Source of the DNA: Eustoma russellianum
Taxonomy: Eukaryota; Streptophyta; Magnoliopsida; Gentianales; Gentianaceae
Direction: 5' to 3'
Assembly (NCBI GenBank): GCA_036186865.1
Contig: AP025042.1
Coordinates: 12,579,545 to 12,643,544 of the forward strand
DNA length: 64,000 nucleotides
Part shown: positions 1-11,416 of the stretch, piece by piece
Layout: every line of letters begins with the position of its first letter
How positions within the stretch are numbered: the stretch's first letter is position 1
Notes under the pieces: generated by a model
Databases searched by the model: none
The model's input: only the letters and a program-made list of their open reading frames with translations
Told to the model about the DNA's origin: nothing
Made by a program: the position numbers and the translations under genes

Positions 1-2145
1 TTTTGAGTTTTCTAAGGTGACAAGGCTAAATAAGGAAAGTGGCTTGGAGAATCAATATTTTTCAGGAAAGCAGCCAGACACTGTTCGATATTTTAGATGC
101 ACAGGTCGGAACACATGTTCAAATGAGTTCAAACCACTTAGAGGCGTTTGAAAACTCAATTTTGGATGATTTTCATGTTTTAAATGTTTTCTAATTCGGG
201 CTACAAGATGGACCGAAATCAGGTGCAAGTTGGGAGTCCAGAATGGAAAGTACTGAAGTTCACTGGATGGATACCTAATCTTTGGAGGCCCGTATATCTG
301 TCAAGAAGAGTCCAAATGAGGTGATTAAAAAGCCTAAATTCAATGAAATTTCGTGATCTACAACTTTGACGAGTGCAAACCTTAAGTCGGCGTCTAGAAG
401 TGGCTATAAGCCAGTAACCAACAGGATGTAATTCCAGTGCGAGATTTTAGGGATTTGAGTTATGTAATCTTCTTTGATTAGCTTTGACTTATCTTTTATG
501 TAAATTTGATTAAGATTGATAGGTAGTATTCTTAGGACTTTGGTTGATTAGTTAACTTTTAGGAGTAGAAGAATATGACATTATATCATACAAAAACGAC
601 AGCCTAGAGTTAGAGTTTTCAGAATTTTTCAATCTCAGAATTCCAGAATTTCGGAAGCTTTGTGTTGTCTTCATTCTTGTGTTTTTCCTTTGGTTTTCAC
701 AATGTAAAATCAAGGCTAGATCCAATTCAGGGTTTGAGCAAACCTAGTTGGTGAATCACAATCCAAGGATACGGAACGACGTGTTGGATTGGGAGATTCG
801 AATTGCTCGACGTAGACGTTGTTGACTTCTCTTGTCCAAGAAGATGGTGTTTGCACCATTGTCCCACGCAAGGGTTGATCATGCTTTAAAAGTTCATATG
901 CATGTGAATAATAAACGCAGGACGATCGATTTCATCGACACACGATATGTTATGTTATGTTCATGTTTATGACTATGTTATGTTCGCCGGCATGACATCG
1001 GTACCGGAGGGTAGATGTCAGGGGCATATGATTAGGTATATGGCCGAGTGTAACACCGGGTCTTGGACACGGGATCTCCGTCGTAGCGCGTCACTGTTAG
1101 TACATGTACATATGTTTATGATGTTTTATGTCGTACATGTACTATATGGGTAATCGATCGGTATGTCTTGTGTTATTATTCTTATGAAAAGTGCTATAGC
1201 CAATGATGAAAATGTTATGTCTTCATGAAAATGTCATTTTATGCAAGTTATGAATATGTCATTTTACGCAAGTTATGAAAATCATGTCAAGTTATGAATA
1301 TGTCATTTTACGCAAGTTATGAAAATCACGTCAAGTTATGAAATGCCATTTTACGAAAGAACATGTCATGAAAAGTGAAGTTATGAAAAATCATGTTTTA
1401 TGCATCATGCCATGATCATGTCCCTTAGGCGACGATTAGAATATTTGTACGATCATTTTGCCTTAAGATGATTAAGGAAGATTATGCATGTAGAAGTGAT
1501 GATTATAAGTGATGACCTTAGCATAAGATGGATTAGTATTCAAGTATGGAATGTAGGCTAAAGATATGCTGAGGAAGAAAGATATGATCTCTAAGGTATG
1601 ATGTAAAAATCTTATGTCCTGTTTTATTCTTATATCATGTTATTATTTGTAAACAGAGATGTGATTATAAATGTTTGTTACTTTATTACTACTTGTCACC
1701 CCGTCTCCCCATGTATGATCCACTTGAAGTATCTAAAAAGACTACTTGCTGAGCGATTAAAAGTTTGTGCCTATCGCTCATACTTGCCTCATAACATTTC
1801 AGAGAACAGGAACTCTGACGCCTTGTTCATTAAGGAAGAACCCCAGATAGAATATCCGTGAGCTGAGATGTAGGCCGAAGCTATGTACATGTTGTGTTGA
1901 GCTTTATTTCATTGTGATGTAATAAGACTATCGTGAGACATTGTACTTGTGGTTTGTACACGTTTGAACGATTTGTATTATTATTATTATTACGCATGCC
2001 ATAATCTTACCTTTATGCCACTTCCGCTATATCGATTATGATTCATGTTGACATGCACATGTGTAGTATCGACGCCTTGTACTACTTGTAGTAGAGTATG
2101 GCGGGTGCACCGTACCGAAACCCTAGTTTTGGGTGGGGCGCTACA
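1..2145 (+). mobile_element. Ty3/gypsy LTR, 3' portion, cut by window edge
   Basis: No coding potential is visible. The last bases read GGGTGGGGCGCTACA, preceded by GGTGCACCGTACC. This matches the LTR ends at 25945 and 33611, which run through GGTGCACCGT to GGGGCGCTACA. The sequence switches abruptly at 2146 to LINE reverse transcriptase. No primer-binding site follows, so this is a solo LTR or a 3' LTR rather than a 5' LTR. A CAG acceptor-like site lies near 1802. The left end and the left target duplication are outside the window, and I have not shown that all of 1-900 belongs to the same LTR. Confidence 0.7.
1205..1395 (+). repeat. Tandem ATGTCATTTTACGCAAGTTATGAA-type repeats
   Basis: Within the gypsy LTR a unit of about 27 bp, built from ATGTCATTTTACGCA and AGTTATGAAAAT, recurs with small changes (near 1223, 1254, 1300 and 1343). 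Shorter CATGTCAAGTTATGAA spacers lie between copies. It is AT-rich and non-coding. Confidence 0.75.
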
Positions 2146-4590
2146 ATGATGTTCTAATGGCTATCCAGGAATCTTTTCTTGGGGTCCGGGTGCCAAGTGT
2201 TATGGCGGCTTCCCTAATTACTTTGATTCCCAAAGTTCAAAATCCTGGCTGTTTCGCAGATTTTCGTCCTATTTGTTTGACCAACTTTGTTGCCAAAGTG
2301 GTCACTTGTCTCATCTTTACCAGGCTCTCCACTTTATTGCCCAGGCTTATCTCCCCAGAGCAGGCTGGCTTTATGCCAGGCTGAGGTATCTCAGAGCAAA
2401 TGTTGATGGCAAATGAGATGGTTCACATTTTAGATCGGCCGTGTCATGGAGACCATGCATGGTAAAGCTTGACATGGCAAAGACTTTTGACCGGGTGTCT
2501 GGGTTATATCTAGAGTAGCAGGTACTTCGATTTGGTTTCACCCTCGTTTTGTCTGTCTACTTCATAACAATTTGGATGCCACAAGGTGTTGTGTTGATTA
2601 ATGACAAATCTTGAGAATTCTTTTGACTGTCTAGAGGTGTTAAGCAATGTGACTCATTGTCAGCTTTGCTTTTTATTTTTGCTTCGGAGGGTTTTTCAAG
2701 GGAATTAAATGCTCTGTTTTGCGATGGCCAGGTGGTTTGTTTTCATAGTGGACGTGCTAGGGTGGTTTGACACCTAGGATTTGCGGATGACCTACTTGTT
2801 TTTCTTAATGACAGCCTTGGCAATTTAAGGGCTTTCGAGTTATTTCTAGAACAATATCAGCGGGCATCTGGACAATTGGTGAACTACCAGAAAACTCTGT
2901 TGGTTGTTAGTGAATGCGGGTCGGCACGCCGTGCGGCTTAGGTCCTTGGAATGCATCTCATGTCTCTTCCGATTAAATATCAGGGTTCTATTCATTTAAG
3001 GGTATTAATTGAGCACGATATTGTACTGCTCTAATTGATCATTTTGATGCTAGATTAACAAGTTGGTCACATCGCTTACTAGGCATGGCAGGGCATTTGA
3101 CGTTGATTAAGTCTGTACTTTCCTCACTGCCTCTGCAAGTTATGGCTGTAGCACGATTACCGAAAAGTGTGTTTGCTAAATTGGACAGGAAAATGTCCAA
3201 TTTCTTCTGGCGGTATGGGCATCATTGGCGCTCCTGGGAGTCACTTTTTATCCCGCATCCCAGGGAGGTTGTGGTATTCATAGTTTGGAGGTGTTGCAGC
3301 ACGCCTATGAGTATAAGTTATGGTAGTCGTTCCATACATCTACTATAGTTTGGGTGGTGTATCTCAGGCAAAAATATGGGTCACGTTCCACATTGGTTGC
3401 ACATATTTATGATTCAGCTGATTGGAAACGTCTATGTCGCATTCACTCTTTTTGTGAGGTGCACATTGATTTTACTAAATGTGGATTATCTTGGCGTCCT
3501 GATGCTCATGTACAGTTTAGTCTCACGGGTGCATACGAGGTCTGTGACCCTCAGAATCCATCGTTCCAGCCTGCACGCTATATTTGGTGGCAAGGCACAC
3601 CTCCTGCAGGACAGCTCTTGCTATGGAGGCTGTGGTTCCGTGCTCTAACTATGCCGGATACTCTTTGATCTCAGATTGCAATTTTCCCATCCTATTGCGT
3701 CTTTGACATAGAGACTCGGCTATGAAAGATCCTATTTTTATGCCTGCCTGGTAATCCGTGCAGTTTGGCTTCATTTAGCATGTCTGTTTAAAGGGCACCC
3801 TCCGGTTGCATCATCTTACAAGTAGTATCTTCGAGCTTGGTGGTCTTCAACATCGGTTGCATCTATGCTGGGGCAGCTTTCTGTTCTGGTCCATTTGGTG
3901 GCTACCTGGGAGATATGGAAGGAGTATGCTGCTATCCAATTTGGGGAGGAAATCTTTTAATATGGTCATCTAAAAGAGCGCGTTTGGGTTGGTATATCTA
4001 CATGGTGTTCATCGATTTCTGGGTGCTCATTATTCCCCCGTTTTGAGATCACATCGGGCACGTCTAGTTTGCTGGCAATTGCCTCCTTCTGGTAAGTTGA
4101 AATTAAATGTTGATGCAGCCGCGGGATATCATGGTGCTACTGGTGGTGCCGTGTTACGTAATAGTGCATGCCGCATGGTGTGTACCCTTTGTTTTCTGTT
4201 GCCAGCGCTCTCTCCGAAGCATGCGGAGATTCAGGCCCTCTCTTCTCCATTGTGTATTTTTCGCAAGACATTTCACGGCTGGAGGTTAAGGTGGATTGTC
4301 TCCCACTCCTTTCATTGATTGCCACGCCATATGTAGTGACGACACGGTTGGGCTGGTATGTGGCCCACGTGTCTCGCTTCTTGTGGATCACTTAGACAAC
4401 TCCTTCTTATGTACCTCGCGAGGCCAATTCGGTGGCACATGCCCTTGCGCAAAATGGGCTTATGATGGGTTATACATGCATCTTTCGAACTGCCTCAGAT
4501 CTTCCTCCAGCTGCATTGGGATGCTTGCATCCTGATGTACATACCCCTTATATTCGCTGCTATAGGCCATTTGCCTGTTGTGTTTCTGTG
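2146..4590 (+). pseudogene. LINE-0 ORF2 remnant: reverse transcriptase, zf-RVT region, RNase H
   Basis: This is the 3' part of an L1-type plant LINE ORF2, broken by many stops and frameshifts. RT motifs are readable in order: SLITLIPKVQNPG then FRPICLTNF at about 2210-2285, EQAGFMPG near 2360, a degraded KLDMAK block near 2470, and the catalytic FADD at 2780-2791. A zf-RVT-like segment lies near 3530-3700. RNase H follows: KLKLNVDAAAG near 4095 with the first catalytic Asp, HAEIQA near 4222, and a C-terminal PREANSVAHALAQNG block near 4420-4455. The endonuclease and ORF1 are absent because the frame begins inside RT where the gypsy LTR ends. The family is certain; it cannot encode a working protein. 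Confidence 0.9.
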
Positions 4591-5397
4591 CTGTAGACGA
4601 TGCAGGCGGCGTAGTATGTCTTGTAGTATGCTTGTCATTGTTTCTTATATGCTTTACCTTTCATGTTGCTACCTAATGTATCATCGCTTTAATGTTATTG
4701 GGGAGGATACGCTTGGAAATGTGCATGTGTCAACAGCTGGACGAATAAAGTCCCCTATTGGGTTGGCATGCATTGGTCTACGGGCAACCTAGGTACGCCT
4801 TTCGCTTTCATTTTTTTCGTTGCCTATTCTATTTGGGGTTTCATGCCTATACACTCTCATCTGCTTTGTTTTCTGAGGTGCATGTTTCTTCAATAGACCT
4901 GTTGCAGTTCAAAAGTCTCCAATTGGGTTGGCGCTTACTATGGTTGGTTGCCTGTGTCCTCTCTAGAGCCAGGAAATGTGGGTCCGTGATTAGAATCTTC
5001 TTCACATGTTTTCTTTTCTCACTATATTATTATGCGAATTAGGTTTTTTGATCTCTCTTTTCCTGACTGCATGAGCCTAGACTGGATGCTGCCTTTGGAT
5101 CGGTTGTGCCGCTTTCTGATTGACACCTTTTGCTCCTGGAGCATTCTTTTTTGATTGCATCATATGATTGTTTTTATTATATTTAGCTCATTTATTCCGT
5201 TTTTGTGTTGTAAAGATTTGAACATTGTCGTTGCCTAGACTTGCAGGTTTGTTGAATCTTGTATTGTTTTCTTTTTTTTGGAGACTCTCCTTTAGTTATA
5301 GGGCCATATACGTAACTACGGTATTCCTTTGCCACAAGTGAGGGTTATCTATATTAATAAAACATCTGGACGGTGCCGCCCGTCCTTCAAAAAAACA
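4591..5397 (+). other. LINE-0 3' untranslated region and poly(A) end
   Basis: Non-coding sequence after the RNase H remnant. It ends with ATTAATAAAAC, a GC-rich GGTGCCGCCCGTCCTTC segment and a run of seven A. This is the usual layout of a plant LINE 3' end: AATAAA-like signal, short GC-rich segment, A tail. No other gene is seen. Confidence 0.7.
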
Positions 5398-5413
5398 ATA
5401 TATATATATATAT
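5398..5413. repeat. (TA)n tract at a LINE tail-to-tail junction
   Basis: Eight TA dinucleotides separate LINE-0 (+) from LINE-M (-). On the minus strand the tract follows TTTTAAAA, the same terminal motif that precedes the (AT)n tail of LINE-1 at 47920. It therefore probably belongs to LINE-M. Confidence 0.8.
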
Positions 5414-8400
5414 TTTAAAACGAAAATTTTATTGATTGAAAGCCTCACTTTTGGTGGAGGAAAACCATATTACAATGTCAGAGTATGCAAATAAATGAAA
5501 CAATGAAGCAAGTATGTCATATCTCCAGTCGTATATGATATGCCGCATTAAAACCTTGCCAAGAAAAACCACCCTTGTGGATAAAACCTTGGCGAAGGAA
5601 AAAGCGTACATATTTATACAGCTGTCATTGATATGATAAGAACGTAATATTGTGTACAAATCAATGATTGCTGCAGATGTTTGTGTGAGCAGTATGAGGC
5701 TGAAGACGTTGCAAGTGCCGCTATTTGGTCTTGGCGTTTTCTTGAAGAACCAAACCTCAGAAGATGTCCAGGGAGAAACGAGGTCAATGACGGTGGGTAA
5801 CAGAACAATCAAAAGTAGGAAAGTCAAGCACATACCGGAGCCGCCTTGGCAGTTGTGGTGCCAAGGCGACAAAGGGACGAAATGATGCGTCATGTCAGTC
5901 GTAGTCGTGAGGTCCTCAAATGCAGGAAGAAAGTGCACCATTTCTGGAATAAGGCTCACCACCGTGATGTGTAACGTAATCTCGTGCGAATGGAGAGAAT
6001 GTATCAAAAGAACATAAATGGTGAAAATAATAAGCACAAGCAGAGTGTCAAAATGCATACCCAAGTCACCTTGACCAAGGAGCCAAGGCGACAGTGGTAA
6101 AGTTCCAGCACCATGAAATCTGAATGTATCCGCCATGTGATTAAAACGTGTAAAGCATATGACCTAGCAATACAGTCCTCCAATCACCGATGAGGAAATA
6201 GGGATTTGACGTGATAACCAAGTCGCTCTAATGAAAAAAAGAGGTATGTTATGTATGTGAAATAAACTGCATAAATTGTAGATAAATAGATATTCAGCCA
6301 TACCGTGCCTGCCTGCATTCCAAAGGGTGCTGGCAGTAGGTTCGAAACAGCGCCAATCCATATGGAAGACCGGATAGCGTCAAGGCACCCGCAAATGAAC
6401 AGAAGTGAGATCCAAAGTGACTGCCGCACGTACCAATGAAGGCAGAGTATCCGATGTATAACGTTTCGTACGTGGGTATAACATTGCATGATGTGCTAAA
6501 TAATGAGCCGCCATGTTTGCCTCGCGATAAATGTGACTGCAGGGAAGACGATGAAAATGAACTAGCGAGTGAAGCCTTTGAAGATGAGAATTCCCATGGA
6601 CAATGTTCTGCCGTGTCAACCGATCAATCAATTGGGCACAATCCGACTCTAGGATAATTGTTTGGTGAAACGGAAGGAAATAGAGAAGCCTAAAAACAGC
6701 GGCTTGAATCTCTGCATGTAGAGGTGGACTTAGTGGAAGTCGAAATGAAATTTCTCCTAGGCATGAACCCCTATGATTCCGCAATATTGCGCCGCCTGCT
6801 GCAAAATGTCGACCCACAGCAGTATCCACATTTAATTTCAATCGTCCTGAAGGTGGTGTGACCCAGCGAACTATCAATGGACGAGGCGGTCGAAGAGCTG
6901 GCAGCCAACTGAAAATCTGCCTTGAGTTAGTAGAAAGTTTAGAGCCTGCTACCTTTTTGTGCCACAAAATAATATCATAATGTATGGAGGACCAAAGTGA
7001 AGTCGCTGTTGTATTTGTTTTGTCTCCATAGACCATGGAAGTATAAGCACACCAGATGTTGTAGACAATAATCGCAGGGATCACTATTTTATAAACTCCA
7101 ATAAGAGAGGAAATGGATGAGCGATACCACCATGAAAGAAGATACTGACGAAGCTGCAATGATGATGGAAGAGGACAGTGTAGCTCACTAGCAAAATAGT
7201 GCCAGATATGACGAACATAAGAACAATATAAGAAAACATGATCCACCATGGCCGACTCTCGCTTGCAGAACGGACATTTTATTGGATGAGCCGCTATATA
7301 ATGTCCAATATAATCCTCAAAAGGTAATGCTGAATTAAAAAGACGCCATAAGAACAGTCGTATAGAAGGAGAGTGATGCTTCGACCAAATAAATGATGTA
7401 GAAAGCAGTTTTGGAGAAGGGGTCCGGCAGATCTCATAGGCACTCTTTAACGAGAATTCCCCCAGTTGCGTTGGTAACCATGAGAGTTGGTCACCCTGTC
7501 CATTAGTGTGCAACACCCTAGCTGTTGTCAAGGCTTTCAAGCCCCTGCTAAAACCTTCTGCTGCTAAAATAAATAATAAAGGAGATAAGAGATCACCCTG
7601 CTTAACGCCTCTATATGGCCGAAAATAGGAAGATGGCTGGCGAGTAATTAATACTGCTAATGTTGTGGCACTCAAATGGTTCAGAATAATACGAGTGAAA
7701 AAATCCGAAAATTCTAAAGGTTGGAGTAAAAGTTTCAAATATTCCCAGCTAACTCTGTCAAATGCTTTCATCATATCCAACTTGAGACATAATTGTGAGC
7801 CACCTCTATCAAGCATATGAATCATCTCACGAGCCAATAGAACTTGAGTAGAAATGTCCGTACCTGGAAGGAATCCCGTCTGTTCTAGAGATATTAATCG
7901 TGGCAATAATTTACTCAAACGGCTAGCAATAATTCTGGTACAGACTTTACTGATAAAATTAGTGAGACATATAGGACGATAATCACCGAAAGTAGCAGGA
8001 GAAGATTTTTTTGGAATCAAAGTGATCAATGCGCTAGCCATAACTTTAGGCTGAGGAATGCCAAGAAAAAATTCCTGTACCGCTAGAACAACATCTGTGT
8101 GAATAATTGACCAGCAAGATCGATAAAAGTTGCCATCAAAACCATCAGGCCCCGCTGCACTATGAGGGTCCAAATGCCAAACCGCAGATTTTATCTCATC
8201 TGGCATTGGGACCTGCGTTAGAGAGGTATTGTCCTCAGAGGAAACCAGCGCTGGAATATGTCGAAGAATATGATCACAGTTAGCCGTAGGTTCGCGGGCA
8301 AATAAGGCTGTATAAAAAGACACTGCTTCAGCCATGATATCATCTGGGGTAGTACAAATAAGACCAGCTGTTGTTTGTATTTGTTGGATCCTGAGGTGTA

Positions 8401-9174
8401 AGCGTCGTCCTTTAACAATAGAATGATAATAGCGAGTACTTGCGTCTCCTTCCTTCAGCCATCGGACTCGCGCCTTTTGTTTCCAAAAATGCAGTTCATA
8501 AGAAGAAGATTGAAGATATTCCGCCTTTGCTCGATGATACTCTGTCCGATTTTCCTCTGTAGACTGCATGTCCCAACGCTGTTCAGCCCGTGTAAGTAGA
8601 ACTTCAGCCTGTTGAACCTTAGAGAAAATATTACCAAATATTTCTTTGTTCCACCGTTGCACATCCTTTTTAAACTTGAATAACTTTGTGTAAAAGCCAT
8701 ACATTCCACCCGTTGTTGGATATGAAGTCCATGCAGCACGCATGTAAGTATGAAAGTCCGGATGCAGCAGCCAAGAGTCTAAAAAGCGGAACGAGCGACG
8801 CAACGAAGCCACACTTATTCGGCATATTAGTAATAGCGGGGTATGATCCGAAGCAATACGGGGAAGATGTGTAAGTTGCAGGTCTTCAAATTTGTCATGA
8901 AAATCTGTATTGAGAAACAACCAATCTAATCGCCGGCGAACTCTACCAAGGCCTCGACCATCCGACCATGTGAATCTGGGACCCTCAAACGGCGGTGACA
9001 TCAAACCACATGACTCTATGCAATCATTAAAATCCTGTAAAACTGAGAGTGATGGCTGAGACCGTCCTTCATGATCCGATATAGAGCGGAATGTATTAAA
9101 ATCTCCCCCAGCACCCAAGGAAGCGTTGTATTTTCAGATAATGTACATAATGAAGCCCACAAAGAACGACGTAG
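5414..9174 (-). mobile_element. LINE-M, 5'-truncated L1-type LINE with RNase H
   Basis: In sense order the element has the C-terminal half of the endonuclease, RT, zf-RVT, RNase H, about 965 bp of 3' UTR, an AATAAAA signal near 5430, TTTTAAAA and the (TA)n tract. ORF1 and the first half of the endonuclease are missing, as expected for 5'-truncated target-primed integration. The 5' edge at about 9174 abuts the terminal 55 bp of a gypsy LTR. A short piece of the endonuclease (ARRSLWASL then PWVLG) is readable between 9174 and 9119 in a different frame from the main ORF, because one G is missing from a G run just before GDFN. Confidence 0.88.
6380..9118 (-). pseudogene. LINE-M ORF2: 912-codon open frame lacking the RT YADD motif
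   Basis: The frame stays open for 912 codons but is 5'-truncated. It begins at TTG, not ATG, directly before GDFN of the endonuclease (residues 5-8), with SDH at 90-92. RT motifs follow: GPDGF near 323, LITLIPKK near 364, YRPICLTN near 380, EQTGFLPG near 412, KLDMMKAFD at 446-454 with catalytic Asp448, and GVKQGD at 504-509. The sequence then jumps from SRGLKAL (about 530) to LGEFSLKSAYE (about 552). The YADD block and thumb, about 740 bp in the sibling LINE-2, are absent with the frame kept. A zf-RVT-like CPFC...H...C lies at 615-632. RNase H is complete, with Asp765, Glu803, Asp826 and His872. Polymerase activity should be lost; the RNase H part may be intact. Confidence 0.9.
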
Positions 9175-9585
9175 TAGCGAAGTACGGCACGTGCACCGTA
9201 CGCCGGCAAGACGGGTACGGGGTGCTACAGGTGGTATCAGAGCACAGGCTCTTGATTCGGGCAGAATATAGAATTAAGTTATGATTGTAGAAATCTAAGT
9301 TTGACACTAGACCTAATTCATGATCTTAGAAGAGTGTCGTTCTTAGACTAGGATGACTTAGACTGGAATTAGGGCCTTGACCTAATGATTAAATCTTAGT
9401 TGATGAGATTTTAAATGCCTCAGAATTTAATCCGAATCTTATCTTCTTCCATACTCGTTTAAGTTTCCGCTGAATTATGAATTGATTCTGTCACTTATCC
9501 TGATATTTCAACCATTAATAAATTACGACGCTCCGTAGTGCAGATGGCTCGACCTCGTGGCATACCTGCTAGAGCCTGCAACCCG
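9175..9585 (+). mobile_element. Gypsy fragment: LTR end, primer site, leader, first gag codons
   Basis: The last 55 bp of an LTR end at 9229 in GGGGTGCTACA. A primer-binding site follows, then a leader that matches the intact-order element at 25946-26200 closely (CAGGCTCTTGATTCGGGCAG and AGACTAGGATGACTTAGACT are shared almost exactly). ATG at 9544 opens MARPRGIPARACNP, the likely gag N-terminus, and similarity stops by about 9585. The upstream LTR is truncated by LINE-M and the rest of gag-pol is missing. Confidence 0.85.
9232..9243 (+). promoter_or_regulatory. Primer-binding site (initiator Met tRNA)
   Basis: TGGTATCAGAGC lies 2 bp after the LTR end CTACA. It is complementary to the 3' end of plant initiator methionine tRNA, the usual primer of plant Ty3/gypsy and Ty1/copia elements. 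Confidence 0.92.
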
Positions 9586-10834
9586 GTCTATTATTTATTT
9601 ATTTATTTATTTTATTATTATTCATTATTATATTTTTGGTTGATTCTCTTTTTTCCTTTCTTCGGTCAACTGTTTTCTTTTTTTCTATTTTCTGTTTTTT
9701 GTTTATTTATTATTTATTTGCTGATTTTTTTAATTTTATTATTCTTTAATTAATTATATTTATATTAAATTAACATTATTTTTTTTCCTTTATCTCTTTT
9801 TTTCCTTTTTCTATATTAATTTTCTGCTGGCCCCTTTTAATCCACTGACCCGCGGCCCGGCCTAGCCCGGATGCCCAGCTCGCAGCCTGCAGGTCATCCC
9901 TTTTTCTTTTTTTTAACCATCCTTGACCCGGCCCGTTAGTACCAGACCAGACCATAACTCAGGTCAGGCTAAGTCGGGTCAAACTTGACCCGCTAACCTC
10001 AGGTCCAGAATTCATTTTTTTAAACTGCTGCGGCCAGGCCTAGACTGTTGTAGACCAGACCAGAACTGGTCTGGTCCAGCACGCCTCCTGGCCGGGTCAG
10101 CTGAATCTGGGTCACCTAATTCGGGTCAACTCCGATCTGGTTGACCTGAATTTTATTTATTATTTTTCTTTCTAAAAACCTAATTAAGTTTCTATTTTTC
10201 TTCTAAATTCAATAAAACCTCCAATTTAAATCCAAATCAATCCCAACAAATTTCATTTAACCCCGTTTAATCTCCCGCACACGATGCACACTTGCACGGC
10301 CATGCGTGGGCTGCACACGTCATCCTTGCACCGCCCTTTCACGTGCACGTGTCCAGTCCTATTTTTAAATTTACAGTTTAATTCTAACCTAATTTTCAGG
10401 CTACGTGACATATTTCTAAGGCTATTCATGCATATTTCTATTTAGTCACATAAAAATCGATTCTTTTTAATACTTTTCATATTACACAACCATCACCATC
10501 GCACACATATATATCTGCACATACGAACATCATAAAAGACATGCTTACAAACTCATATACAAATAACGCACAATAATTTAAAGCAAGCATGATTCAACAC
10601 ACGAATTCGGTCAATCCGAAAAGAGAGGAAGGTAACCTACCTTTTCGGCAAATAATTTTCCTATGCACTTTTCTCTTCTTCCTTCTCCTAGGCTGGCCGA
10701 ATGTATGTGTGGGTGGTGTTGGCCGATTTTCCATGTGTGCATGGTGGCATATATGTATATGTATATAGGTATGGAGGATTAGGGCTTTCATTGGTGTAAA
10801 TTTCTATTTCTCCACCACCAAGGGGTGGCTGCTG

Positions 10835-10845
10835 CTATATATAGG
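10835..10845 (-). promoter_or_regulatory. TATA-box-like promoter of the minus LTR remnant
   Basis: CCTATATATAG on the minus strand lies about 570 bp after the LTR start at 11416 and about 195 bp before a donor-like GTAGGT. This spacing resembles the TATA and donor order in the other long LTRs here. Confidence 0.4.
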
Positions 10846-11076
10846 CTAGGAGAAAGAAATTGTCGTTTGAGATGTGGGGGAAGAAAGAATAGGTAGGGTT
10901 TGTTTTTTACTTTTTGGTTATTATATATATAGATATATTTGTAATTTCCTAGTAGGTTTAGGAAATATAGAGTATATTAATCCAAGTATAATTCATATTA
11001 CAATCCATTATAGTTAAGGGTAACTCCAATTTCTTGTATTTATCCCATGTTTTATTTTATGTATGTGCATTCATAT

Positions 11077-11350
11077 CAACAACAATACCAATAACAAGAT
11101 TACTCTATTGCTTTAGAGGCTCTCGTCTATGGCGGGTATGGAAGGGTCGGATGTACGCAACCATACCCATGTGTTAGAAACACACAAAGGTTGTTTCCCG
11201 ATGACCCAAAATGATGCGTCAGGCTGTGTCGATCAACTGCTACTTCACAATATATGAAGCGCATCTAATTTAGAGAGTCATTTTGCTTTTTGTTTATCAT
11301 ATTCCAAAGTCAAAGAAGATTGTGTCCTTGACTCTATTGAAAATGAAAAT
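11077..11350 (-). repeat. Inverted repeat arm A (SINE-like or long terminal inverted repeat)
   Basis: On the minus strand this reads AATAGAGTCAAG ... CTTCTTTGACTTT ... GACGCATCATT ... TGTGTGTTTCTAACACATG ... GCGTACATCCGACCC ... GAGCCTCTAAAGC ... TTGTTGTTG. Each block recurs in the same order on the plus strand at 12497-12760. From memory, the GCGTACATCCGACCC and GAGCCTCT blocks resemble the 3' module of Au-type plant SINEs, and a TTG-repeat end would fit. The 5' half shows no convincing tRNA-like boxes. Confidence 0.6.
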
Positions 11351-11416
11351 TATGTTATATACATATTAATAATATTCATTGTTATTTCCATTATCCGCAT
11401 TTTGCGGGGCGTAACA

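Larger units (their letters stand above)
9586..11416 (-). mobile_element. Probable gypsy LTR remnant, minus orientation
   Basis: Read on the minus strand, this begins at 11416 with TGTTACGCCCCGCA, nearly the same as the proven LTR start at 54592 (TGTTATGCCCCGCA). A TATA-like CCTATATATAG follows at 10845-10835, and a donor-like AAAAG|GTAGGT lies at about 10640. The distal part holds a GACCCG/GACCAG-rich stretch (9845-10140) and an AT-rich low-complexity stretch (9590-9830). I see no gene. The 3' end of this LTR and any target duplication are unclear, and part of an inverted repeat (11077-11350) lies inside it. Confidence 0.5.

Noticed and set aside
5429..6136. 235-codon minus-strand ORF
   Set aside because: It lies in the LINE-M 3' UTR, is hydrophobic by AT-rich composition and has no domain match.
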